DNA of 23,730 nt from Candidatus Desantisbacteria bacterium CG2_30_40_21 (GCA_001873945.1 MNYI01000066.1:1-23730); one strand, 5' to 3'; positions 15,458 to 22,755 are shown, numbered from the stretch's first letter. Program-made: numbers and translations. Notes: generated from the sequence alone by a model not told the origin.

Positions 15458-16066
15458 TTACCTTTGGGTCAGCCCTTTTGTAACCGCATTAGAGATAATT
15501 GCCTGCCGTTTTTCTTTCAGAAGCTCAACCAGCCTTTTATTCTTCTTAATCAGATCATCAATTCTGGCGGTTTTCTGGTCAAGGAAGTTGGCGATGGCGG
15601 TTTGATGGTCCAAAGGTGGCACTAATATCTTTATTGCTGCCATCACATTATTCATTAATTTTGGATTAATATCATATCTCACATATCTTGGTGTAAAAAC
15701 ATTAATCAAATTAGCAAAATATTTCAGGTTTACATCATTACTTTTGGGATATAAAGTTCCACATACATTTGTACAATTAAATCTTCCTTGCCTACAAAAC
15801 ACTGTTCCAGCATTTGCACCATCGGTAGTCCATGTAATATATTCACCATCGAAATCAAATGTTTCAATACTTCCTAAAATACCATCATTCTCTGTTTGGG
15901 AGGAATAAACAGGATAGTCACCCATATTCTCATAAATTTCCTCTTTGCTTATAACTCTACCTCTTCCTAATCGAAATAGCATCCATACTGGTTTCACCTC
16001 CCACCCCTCCGGTATCTCTCCCAGCCATTCAATTCCTGAGTCTTTATATTTTGGATATGGTTTCAT
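15458..16066 (-). CDS. hsdS: Type I restriction enzyme specificity subunit HsdS, N-terminal half
   Basis: This 202-residue chain opens with the canonical KYKDSGIEWLGEIPEGWEV, carries one target-recognition domain (FDGEYITWTTDGANAGTVF) and ends with the central conserved coiled-coil (TAIANFLDQKTARIDDLIKK; LLKEKRQAIISNAVTKGL). It stops at TAA 15458-15460 after a one-base loss. The next frame reads DPKVRMKDSGIEWIGEIPEG, the expected start of the second half. A further one-base loss falls in the G7 run at 15408-15414. Half-HsdS proteins with one recognition domain are known to pair into working specificity subunits, so activity is not excluded. Confidence 0.85.
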   Translation of the reverse strand: MKPYPKYKDSGIEWLGEIPEGWEVKPVWMLFRLGRGRVISKEEIYENMGDYPVYSSQTENDGILGSIETFDFDGEYITWTTDGANAGTVFCRQGRFNCTNVCGTLYPKSNDVNLKYFANLINVFTPRYVRYDINPKLMNNVMAAIKILVPPLDHQTAIANFLDQKTARIDDLIKKNKRLVELLKEKRQAIISNAVTKGLTQR

Positions 16067-16095
16067 TTATTTTCAAAACCTCACGAGAAATATTT

Positions 16096-16209
16096 GTGTC
16101 AACACTGGTGACACTATTTTTGTCATTTTCTTATCTAAAGTAAAATATGAAAATCTATACTGTCTTTTAATTTTTTTGTATGTCATTTTGTATATCATTT
16201 TGTATGTCA
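16096..16209 (-). promoter_or_regulatory. Iteron-like repeats and palindrome upstream of hsdS
   Basis: Three back-to-back 12-mers, ttttgtatgtca, ttttgtatatca and ttttgtatgtca, occupy 16174-16209. An inverted repeat GTGTCA / TGACAC lies at 16096-16101 and 16109-16114. The 220-bp gap between fic and hsdS is otherwise very AT-rich and geneless. The arrangement suggests a protein-binding control region for hsdS-yhcG; I could not fix a promoter. Confidence 0.4.
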
Positions 16210-16287
16210 TATATTACACACAAAATATTTTGCGTGCCATTTTCTCGCAATTATTACGCACAAAACCGCTTTATACCATACACAAAA

Positions 16288-17379
16288 CTATTTTACAATA
16301 TCAAAAAGTTTATTAAATATAAGTATCTCTGGACTTCTTCCTTTGCCTTCCCGAAATGTAGTTAATATATTCTCTTTCTTTAAGAGCCGCAAAAGGCGTA
16401 AGGCACTTTCTTTAGGAATATGCGAAACTTTCACAAAATCAGCTGTTGAAAAAAGTGGGCTTGCAAATATGGTGTCCAATAGTTTTATAACATACTGTGA
16501 ATGTGTTAGTTCTGAAATCTTTTGTTTTTTGATGTTATATAAGTCAAGTATCGCTTTTACCTTGGCATTATTCGCTTTAGATTGTGAAATAATTGCTTGA
16601 AGAAAAAACTCTATCCAATCTTCCCATTTCTTTTGTTCGGATACCGCCAAAAGCCGACTATAATATTCATCGCGATTGGCTTCAAGATATTCACTGATAT
16701 AAAACATCGGAGAACCAAGAACATGTTTTTCATATAGAAAAAGTGGCAGAAGAATCCTCCCGATCCGACCATTACCATCCAAAAAAGGATGAATAATTTC
16801 AAACTGGCCGTGAATAATTGATAGTTGTATCAGACGGTCTTTCTCATCATAATGGATATATTTCTCAAAGGTAGAAAGATGTTCCATAAGCCCCCAGGGT
16901 TCAGGCGGAATATAGGTTGCTTCTTCAATCTTAGAGCCGGGTTTGCCAATAAAATTTTGAGTGCTTCTAAAATTGCCTTTGTCCTTGTCTTTTCCCCGAA
17001 CGCTATTAAGTAAGATAGAATGCATTTGTTTCATTAAATTCAATGTTATTGGTTTGTCTTTAAGCCAATCAACAGCGTAACGCATTGCTTTTCTGTAATT
17101 GATTATTTCTTGAATATCATTATATTTTTCGGTTTTTACATCAGGAGATGTTTCGTATTGCAAAACTTCTTCTAATGATGCTTGAGTCCCTTCTATTTTT
17201 GAAGAGATAACAGCCTCTTTGGTAGTCAATGGCGACAAGAGAACACTTGGATTAATAATACCCTGAAGAATACCATCATATCTGGCTAACTCAGCATTGG
17301 CCTGGCCAACTAAGGTAATAAATCTAACCCAATCCAATGACTTTAATGGCAATGATTGCGGAATATAAGGTTTTTTCAT
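16288..17379 (-). CDS. Fic family protein (AMPylase type), class II
   Basis: The 363-residue protein has the full Fic core HPFLDGNGRIGR at residues 197-208, with the catalytic His and the phosphate-anchoring DGNGR loop intact. An N-terminal auto-inhibitory SSKIEG at 59-64 fits the S/T-xxx-E-G/N rule of class II Fic proteins. The C-terminal 70 residues look like a winged-helix DNA-binding domain (STADFVKVSHIPKESALRLLRLLKKENIL). Such proteins usually transfer AMP from ATP to a protein hydroxyl, or remove it. The ATG overlaps the hsdM stop (ATGA), and GGAGG lies 7 nt upstream. Fic genes are often lodged between hsdM and hsdS. It is the one gene here with no visible damage. Confidence 0.93.
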   Translation of the reverse strand: MKKPYIPQSLPLKSLDWVRFITLVGQANAELARYDGILQGIINPSVLLSPLTTKEAVISSKIEGTQASLEEVLQYETSPDVKTEKYNDIQEIINYRKAMRYAVDWLKDKPITLNLMKQMHSILLNSVRGKDKDKGNFRSTQNFIGKPGSKIEEATYIPPEPWGLMEHLSTFEKYIHYDEKDRLIQLSIIHGQFEIIHPFLDGNGRIGRILLPLFLYEKHVLGSPMFYISEYLEANRDEYYSRLLAVSEQKKWEDWIEFFLQAIISQSKANNAKVKAILDLYNIKKQKISELTHSQYVIKLLDTIFASPLFSTADFVKVSHIPKESALRLLRLLKKENILTTFREGKGRSPEILIFNKLFDIVK

Positions 17380-19019
17380 TTTAATACCTCCTGTAATAAC
17401 CCTTCGGTTTCTTTTTCCAGAGCAAGAATATCCTTACGAATTTCCTCAAGACTTCGGAGTGGTTTGTATTTATAGAAGTATTTCGTAAAGCTGATTTCAT
17501 AGCCGACCTTTGTTTTTTTCTCGTCAATCCATGCATCCGGCAGATGTGGTTTAACCTCTCTTTCAAAATATTCGTGGACATCCTTGTTGAGAGGCACATT
17601 TTCATAATCCCTCAAGTCAGGGTTTGGCTCAGGATTGCCATGTTTGTCATAGATTATATCTGCTGTTTCGTCATGTTCCGAAAGGGCTTTTAATATTGCC
17701 TTCTTCAAGGATTTGTCCACATCAATGTTACGCTTTCTGAAAACACCATCCAATACTACCTCAAATTCATCTCTATTCTTAAACACGATATTCCCAATGG
17801 ATTTGATGGCTATAACAATCTTTTCCTGCTTCTCTTTGCCATCTTCTATTTCTTTAATCTGCTCGTCTTTATTCTTCTTCTTGCTTTCTGCCAATTTGAG
17901 AAAAGCCTGCTCTTGCTTCAGCAATTCAATCCGTTCATCGCTTGCCTGAAAATTAAGCTGAAGGGGTCGCTCAACCGTAACCTTGTGATATCCAAAATCA
18001 TTATTTGAAAATATCTTACTCTTGTCTGATTCCCGGAAGGATTTATAAATATCCACAATCTCTTCAATCTGTTTCTCTGTTATGCAATGACGCTTATTGC
18101 CCAGGCTTTTCCGCATATTTTCAAAATATCCCCTTGCATCTATTAATTGAACCCTCCCTTTTCTTTCCGCCTGTTTATTGTTGGTAACAATCCAGAAATA
18201 TGTATAAATCCCTGTATTATAGAAAAGTTGGTCTGGTAGTCCGACTATTGCCTCAAGCCAGTCTCTTTCAATAATCCATTTCCTAATCTCACTTTCACCG
18301 CTTCTGGCATCTCCAGTAAAAAGAGGAGAGCCATTAAAGACAATGGCTATTCTGCTACCGCCTTCTTGGACAGGTTTCATTTTGGAGATCATATGCTGTC
18401 CAAATAATAATGAACCATCACTGATACGGGGAAGCCCGGCTCCGAACCTGCCCTCAAATCCGAGTTCTTCATATTCCCTTCTGACATCGGATTCAACCTT
18501 TTTCCATTCAACCCCAAAGGGTGGATTTGAGAGCATTAAATCAAATGTTTTGCCTGTAAGCTGGTCTTCTGAAAAACTATTGCCTTTTTTGATATTGTCT
18601 GCCTCTTCACCCTTTATTAAGATGTCTGCCTTGGCAATGGCATAGGTTTTGGAGTTAAGTTCCTGTCCGAAAAGATAGACATCGGAAGTAGGATTTAGCT
18701 TGAGGATTTCATCTTTTGCTGTGGTAAGCATCCCGCCTGTGCCACAAGCCGGGTCATAAATAGTCCTGATAATATTCTTCTGTTTTAAGCCGCCGTTGCC
18801 TGCAATAAGAAATTGCACCATCAGCCCTATGACCTCACGGGGTGTAAAATGCTCACCTGCGGTCTCGTTTGACTGTTCGCTGAATCTTCTAATCAGTTCT
18901 TCAAAGATTATATCTGTATCTGACGGCTCAGGGTTACCAGAAGGATGGTTATGAACTAAGATTATTGAAGATGACAAAGACGCAATTGCCTCTTTGAAGA
19001 CCTTTCGCAGGAACGGCAA
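17376..19019 (-). CDS. hsdM: Type I N6-adenine methyltransferase HsdM, N-terminus replaced by a RadC fragment
   Basis: From residue 37 on the protein is HsdM: IFEELIRRFSEQSNETAGEHFTPREV, the SAM-binding DPACGTGGML, the catalytic SNPPFG, DGSLLFGQHMISKM and a charged C-terminus that would contact HsdS. The helical N-terminal domain (about 150-170 residues) is missing. In its place residues 7-36 read VFKEAIASLSSSIILVHNHPSGNPEPSDTDI, the metal-binding JAMM core of the RadC family (H-x-HPSG-x-PS-xx-D). No ATG or good ribosome site precedes it; TTG 19019 is nominal. Removing one base upstream would extend the RadC match (EVAVPRKVFKEAI). The gene therefore looks like a rearranged remnant. It is coupled to fic by ATGA. 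Confidence 0.85.
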   Translation of the reverse strand: MPFLRKVFKEAIASLSSSIILVHNHPSGNPEPSDTDIIFEELIRRFSEQSNETAGEHFTPREVIGLMVQFLIAGNGGLKQKNIIRTIYDPACGTGGMLTTAKDEILKLNPTSDVYLFGQELNSKTYAIAKADILIKGEEADNIKKGNSFSEDQLTGKTFDLMLSNPPFGVEWKKVESDVRREYEELGFEGRFGAGLPRISDGSLLFGQHMISKMKPVQEGGSRIAIVFNGSPLFTGDARSGESEIRKWIIERDWLEAIVGLPDQLFYNTGIYTYFWIVTNNKQAERKGRVQLIDARGYFENMRKSLGNKRHCITEKQIEEIVDIYKSFRESDKSKIFSNNDFGYHKVTVERPLQLNFQASDERIELLKQEQAFLKLAESKKKNKDEQIKEIEDGKEKQEKIVIAIKSIGNIVFKNRDEFEVVLDGVFRKRNIDVDKSLKKAILKALSEHDETADIIYDKHGNPEPNPDLRDYENVPLNKDVHEYFEREVKPHLPDAWIDEKKTKVGYEISFTKYFYKYKPLRSLEEIRKDILALEKETEGLLQEVLK

Positions 19020-19074
19020 CCTCTGTGTTTGGTGAATTCCTATTGCACAGGTTGAAAACTTCTGCCAGAATTTG

Positions 19075-19446
19075 TTATTCCTTCTTTATATATTTTGAAA
19101 CAATAAATTGCATAAGAGTCTTCCCTTTTTCTTCCATTAATTCCCTTTTTTTCCTATCCAAATCTGTTTTTAATTCATTTATTATGCCCTGATTTTTTCT
19201 CATCAATTGTTCCATTTCAAGGCGAGAGTCTTGTTTTTGTTTTTCCAGTATTTTTTCGAGTTCCGGAATCTTTTTCAGCTCTTCCTCTTTTTCCGTTAAC
19301 ATTTTTTTTAACTCTTCGATAATTTTTTCATTTTTTTTAATTAGCTCATCTTTTTCCTTAATCGTTGCCTCAAGCCCACCCCTTTGCTCCTCACTTTCCC
19401 ATATCTTTGCTGCCAATTTAGAAAAATCACTCTTTGCTTCTTGCAT
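19075..19446 (-). CDS. Small coiled-coil protein of unknown function downstream of pilT
   Basis: The 123-residue protein is almost wholly Lys/Glu/Leu-rich with heptad spacing from residue 25 to 110 (KEKDELIKKNEKIIEELKKM; ELEKILEKQ), so a long dimeric coiled coil is expected. It has no signal peptide or membrane segment. It begins 22 nt after the pilT stop with AAGGAG 10 nt before ATG, so it is probably co-translated with pilT. I do not recognise a family. The frame stays open beyond its stop toward the RadC-like segment, so a longer ancestral form is possible. Confidence 0.6.
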   Translation of the reverse strand: MQEAKSDFSKLAAKIWESEEQRGGLEATIKEKDELIKKNEKIIEELKKMLTEKEEELKKIPELEKILEKQKQDSRLEMEQLMRKNQGIINELKTDLDRKKRELMEEKGKTLMQFIVSKYIKKE

Positions 19447-19468
19447 TATCTCACACTCCTTGTTCAGA

Positions 19469-20557
19469 TTACATCATTTCCGGCACCTCTACCCCAAATC
19501 CCTGTAGCGTTCGTTTAAGTATATCTGGATTATTACACGCCAGATATGCTTCTTGAAATGTAATGACATCATTAGCTACCAGAGCAATTAACGATTGTTC
19601 CAGGGTTTGCATCCGATAAACATTTACACCTGATGAGATAGCATTATATATGTTTGAGGTGTTTCCTTTTTCAATATATGTTTTAATAGTTGGAGAATTA
19701 ATCATTATTTCTGCTGCAGCTACCCGACCAAGTTCATCTTTTGTTTTTAGTAATCGTTGAGTAATTACCCCCTGCAAACAAAGGGAAAGCTGCATTCGCA
19801 CCTGAGATTGATACTCAGAGGGGAATAGAGTTAATATTCTTTCTATTGTCTGGGCAGCACTGGTTGTATGAAGGGTAGAAAGGACAAGGTGTCCTGTTTC
19901 TGCTGCCTGTAAGGCAACCTTAACATCCTTTAAGTCGCGTAATTCTCCAAGTAGGATAACATCAGGATCCTGTCTGAATATGGCTATCAGAGCATCATTC
20001 ATGGTTTTTGTATCTTGTCCCACTTCTCGTTGAGTAACTGTTGCTTTTTTGTCCTGAAACAAGTATTCGATTGGGTCTTCAATGGTAGCAATATGGCATT
20101 CCCTGTTAGAATTGATGTAATCAATTATAGATGCCAATGTGGTTGATTTTCCTGATCCAGTAGGTCCTGTTACCAGAACCAATCCATTTGATTTAAGGCT
20201 TAGATCCTTGACAACATCAGGAAGTCCAAGATCATCAATACTTGGCACCTTAAAGGGAATTGCCCGGACAGCCATGGCCATAGTTCCTCTTTGATAATAG
20301 ATATTTGTCCTGAATCTTGAAAGTCCACGAATACTGTAGGAAAGATCAATCCACCGTCTTTTTTCAAACTTTTGAGTATGTTCTTCATCCATGATAGAGC
20401 AGCTAAACCGTTTTATGTCATCAGGGATAACCGGTGGACCTTGCAACATGGTAATTTTTCCCTTAATCCGGAATATGGGTGGTTTACCAACCTTAATATG
20501 AAGATCCGTGGCACCCTTTTCGATCATTAAGGCAAGCAGATCGTTAAATTCTACCAT
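19469..20557 (-). CDS. pilT: Type IV pilus retraction ATPase PilT
   Basis: This cytoplasmic hexameric ATPase pulls pilin subunits back into the inner membrane for twitching motility. The 362-residue chain begins MVEFNDLLALMIEKGATDLHI, with the PAS-like N-terminal domain. It has Walker A GPTGSGKST near residue 134, the Asp box IEDPIEYLF, FRQDPDVILLGELRD (Walker B) near 200, and the His box GHLVLSTLHT. The chain ends a little after the RTLQGFG segment. ATG 20557 with GGGGGA upstream fits the family; the open frame continues to 20611 only because repeat DNA there lacks stops. No other pilus gene lies in the window. The following gene encodes a coiled-coil protein. Confidence 0.93.
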   Translation of the reverse strand: MVEFNDLLALMIEKGATDLHIKVGKPPIFRIKGKITMLQGPPVIPDDIKRFSCSIMDEEHTQKFEKRRWIDLSYSIRGLSRFRTNIYYQRGTMAMAVRAIPFKVPSIDDLGLPDVVKDLSLKSNGLVLVTGPTGSGKSTTLASIIDYINSNRECHIATIEDPIEYLFQDKKATVTQREVGQDTKTMNDALIAIFRQDPDVILLGELRDLKDVKVALQAAETGHLVLSTLHTTSAAQTIERILTLFPSEYQSQVRMQLSLCLQGVITQRLLKTKDELGRVAAAEIMINSPTIKTYIEKGNTSNIYNAISSGVNVYRMQTLEQSLIALVANDVITFQEAYLACNNPDILKRTLQGFGVEVPEMM

Positions 20558-20583
20558 GTTAATGTATCCCCCATAAGGATTTC

Positions 20584-20643
20584 GTAGGGGCGAACCTATG
20601 TGTTCGCCCATTTATTCGGGTAGACACGCAGGTCTACCCCTAC
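20584..20643. repeat. GTAGGGGCG palindrome (REP-like, family E, copy 2)
   Basis: Two hairpins lie side by side: GTAGGGGCGAAC...GTTCGCCC (20584-20609) and GGGTAGAC...GTCTACCCCTAC (20618-20643). The outer ends GTAGGGG / CCCCTAC are also inverted, so the 60 bp can pair end to end. It supplies the purQ stop codon and sits 27 nt before pilT. Confidence 0.75.
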
Positions 20644-21359
20644 GGATTGTTAATACTGACAACTGATCCCTGATCCCCTGAATTAATTATCGACTCAAAT
20701 ATCAGCCTACCGTCGTCGCCACCCAGAATCTGCTCAACAACCCTTTCCGGATGGGGCATCATTCCCAGCACATTTTTGTTTTCATTGCATATTCCGGCAA
20801 TATTATCGCTTGCCCCGTTTGGATTAGCAACAGAGCTAACCTCCCCTTCAGGTGTACAATATCGAAAAATAATCTGATTATTTTCCTGAAGTTTATGAAG
20901 AGTTTCATTATTTACAAAATAATTTCCTTCTGCATGGGCAATGGGTATTTTTAATACTTGTCCCCTTTTTGTCTTGTTAGTAAATGCGGTTTCACTGTTT
21001 TCGATTCGCAGACAGACATCCTTGCAAATAAATCGCAAGTCCTTATTCCTGAGCATTGCCCCGGGCAATAATCCTGCTTCAAGCAATATCTGGAAACCAT
21101 TACAAATACCTATGACTATTCCGCCATTATTTGCGAAATTTATAACCTCATTCATTATTGGAGAAAATCTGGCAATGGCTCCGGATCGCAAATAATCACC
21201 ATAAGAAAATCCACCCGGAAGAACCACACAATCAATAGAAGATAAGTCTGTATCTTTATGCCATTTATAACACACATCCTGACCCAGTACATCCTTCAGG
21301 ATATAATAACAATCATGGTCACAATTTGAGCCCGGAAAAACAATAACAGCCCATTTCAT
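20640..21359 (-). CDS. purQ: Phosphoribosylformylglycinamidine synthase, glutaminase subunit
   Basis: PurQ releases ammonia from glutamine for the FGAR to FGAM step of purine synthesis, in complex with PurS and small PurL. The 239-residue class I amidotransferase shows FPGSNCDHD, LPGGFSYGDYLRSGAIA, the catalytic Cys in GICNGFQILLEAGLLPGA, and the His-Glu pair in GMMPHPERV. The last dozen residues (SGDQGSVVSINNP) run into repeat-like DNA and end at a TAG supplied by the palindrome at 20584-20643, so the native end was probably replaced. It starts 5 nt after purS. purL is not in the window. Confidence 0.95.
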   Translation of the reverse strand: MKWAVIVFPGSNCDHDCYYILKDVLGQDVCYKWHKDTDLSSIDCVVLPGGFSYGDYLRSGAIARFSPIMNEVINFANNGGIVIGICNGFQILLEAGLLPGAMLRNKDLRFICKDVCLRIENSETAFTNKTKRGQVLKIPIAHAEGNYFVNNETLHKLQENNQIIFRYCTPEGEVSSVANPNGASDNIAGICNENKNVLGMMPHPERVVEQILGGDDGRLIFESIINSGDQGSVVSINNP

Positions 21360-21364
21360 GGTTT

Positions 21365-21601
21365 TTAGCCCCCTGTTTCTATTCGATAATCTTCAATCAC
21401 AGGATTAGAAAGCAACTGTTCACATATCTGATTCAGCCTTTCTTCAGGAATATCGTTGGAGAATTTTAGTTCAATATATTTTCCCACCCTGACATTCTCT
21501 ATTCCCTCACAATCTATAGATTCCATGGCATGCTTTATTGCCAATCCCTGAGGGTCAAGTATTCCTTGCTTTAAGGTTACAACAACTTTTATTGTTTTCA
21601 T
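21365..21601 (-). CDS. purS: Phosphoribosylformylglycinamidine synthase subunit PurS
   Basis: The 78-residue protein matches PurS in size and pattern: KVVVTLKQGILDPQGLAIKHAM, then GIENVRVGKYIEL and a final helix. PurS bridges PurQ and small PurL in the FGAM synthase complex. A strong AGGAGGAT ribosome site lies 7 nt before the ATG, and purQ follows after 5 nt. Confidence 0.92.
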   Translation of the reverse strand: MKTIKVVVTLKQGILDPQGLAIKHAMESIDCEGIENVRVGKYIELKFSNDIPEERLNQICEQLLSNPVIEDYRIETGG

Positions 21602-21632
21602 GCAAAATCCTCCTCGTTTGTGGCATTTTATT

Positions 21633-21659
21633 CCCCCTTAAATAAAAGGGGTCAGGGGG
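21633..21659. repeat. Short C5/G5 palindrome between ecfT and purS
   Basis: CCCCC (21633-21637), GGGG (21648-21651) and GGGGG (21655-21659) allow alternative hairpins; on the minus strand CCCCTT-ttattt-AAGGGG is the best. It resembles the short C/G-run palindromes scattered in many bacterial genomes. It lacks a T-tract, so termination after ecfT is uncertain. Confidence 0.45.
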
Positions 21660-21666
21660 TTGTTAT

Positions 21667-22398
21667 TCATCCCACCCCATAACCACTTAATCTTAAAAAC
21701 AAACAAAAGGCACCAAAGAAGACCAGAAACGAAAGTGTAATGTAATCAATTACCCCTACTTGATAGTTGTCTGAATAGCTTCTTTTGTGACTAATCCCAA
21801 AACCTCTTGCCTCCATGGCTGCGGTAATAATCTTAAATTTATGGTTAGTGATGCTAATACATAAAATACAGGATGACAGCCTTTCTTTTATTCCTTGCGA
21901 GGAAATATCCATACCCCGTAATTCTTGTCCACAAATACTATTCTCTTTAGTTTCATGATATAGCGACATCCATCTAAAAGGGTTAATAAATAACGGTAAA
22001 AGACCAGAGGGTATGCCCAATCTGCTCAATCCATAGGCAAGCTCTTCGACAACAATACATGAAACAAAGATGATCCCTATCAAAATAATTGCCCCTATCT
22101 TAAACCAGACAGAAATGAGATGTAGAAGAATATCCCTTGAGATATGTAGATGAAATATTCTATCTCCAATTGACCATAACAAGACACTACAGATAGAGAT
22201 ACCAAGAAAGAGATAGAATACATGAGCTATTTTCTTAAAACATGCTCCAATAAGGGCAAGGATAAATATCATCCCAAATATCCCCAATAAATAAATAGGA
22301 TGCTTGAAAATAACACAGATACCCCATAACAAAAATAAGGAAAATATCTTAGTTAAAGGATTCAGTTTATGAATAACTGAAATTCTTTGTAAATACAT
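21667..22398 (-). CDS. Energy-coupling factor transporter membrane component (EcfT/CbiQ family)
   Basis: The 243-residue membrane protein has about five hydrophobic segments, the N-terminal IHKLNPLTKI, and the two coupling-helix Arg-Gly motifs in QELRGMD and MEARGFG, which transmit ATPase movement in ECF vitamin and metal importers. No ATPase (EcfA/CbiO) or substrate-binding S component is next to it here, so the substrate is unknown. The ATG lies 6 nt after a consensus -10 box, leaving no room for a ribosome site. Confidence 0.87.
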   Translation of the reverse strand: MYLQRISVIHKLNPLTKIFSLFLLWGICVIFKHPIYLLGIFGMIFILALIGACFKKIAHVFYLFLGISICSVLLWSIGDRIFHLHISRDILLHLISVWFKIGAIILIGIIFVSCIVVEELAYGLSRLGIPSGLLPLFINPFRWMSLYHETKENSICGQELRGMDISSQGIKERLSSCILCISITNHKFKIITAAMEARGFGISHKRSYSDNYQVGVIDYITLSFLVFFGAFCLFLRLSGYGVG

Positions 22399-22404
22399 AT
22401 TATT

Positions 22405-22433
22405 ATTATAACACCTGAGCGTGAAAAAGTCAA
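22405..22433 (-). promoter_or_regulatory. Strong promoter giving an apparently leaderless ecfT mRNA
   Basis: On the minus strand TTGACT (22433-22428), a 17-bp spacer and a perfect TATAAT (22410-22405) are followed by AATAAT and then the ecfT ATG at 22398. Transcription should start at or within a base or two of the A of the ATG. Confidence 0.75.
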
Positions 22434-22462
22434 TAGATTTTGCGTGAAGTGTTAAAAAATGC

Positions 22463-22491
22463 TTGCAAACAGGGATTAATTATGGTATACT
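22463..22491 (+). promoter_or_regulatory. Divergent promoter facing repeat element B
   Basis: TTGCAA (22463-22468), 17 bp and TATACT (22486-22491), preceded by TGg, form a good extended -10 promoter on the plus strand. Downstream lie only the palindromic repeat 22509-22701 and then DNA antisense to pyrR and the small ORF. It may make a non-coding or antisense RNA, or have been cut off from its gene. Confidence 0.55.
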
Positions 22492-22508
22492 CAAATTTAG
22501 AATTTACA

Positions 22509-22701
22509 TAACTACTCAGGTAAAGTAATTCACCACGGAGAACACATAAATTGATAGGTTGATAGGTTGATGAGTTTATAGGTTAAAGGAACACAGATTC
22601 ATAATTTATAAACATTTCCTATCAATTCATCCACTTATCAACCCATCAACTATTCAACTTATCAACTTTTTGTGTCTTCGTGCCTTTGTGGTGAGTAGTT
22701 A
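22509..22701. mobile_element. MITE-like palindromic repeat, family B, copy 2 (complete)
   Basis: TAACTACTCA (22509-22518) and TGAGTAGTTA (22692-22701) are inverted ends, with CACCAC / GTGGTG just inside. The arms are made of ttgatagg and its complement, with aacaca and tgtgt words outside them. ACAT flanks both sides (22506-22509 and 22701-22704), possibly a 4-bp target duplication. It is nearly identical to 1-156. No ORF is present. Confidence 0.8.
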
Positions 22702-22755
22702 CATAGAATAAATAATATCACAAATCCACAACCTGCAACATTCCTTTTACAACCT

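Noticed and set aside
20558..20611. N-terminal extension of pilT to 20611
   Set aside because: The extra residues are encoded by the GTAGGGG palindrome and are unlike PilT; ATG 20557 gives the usual N-terminus.
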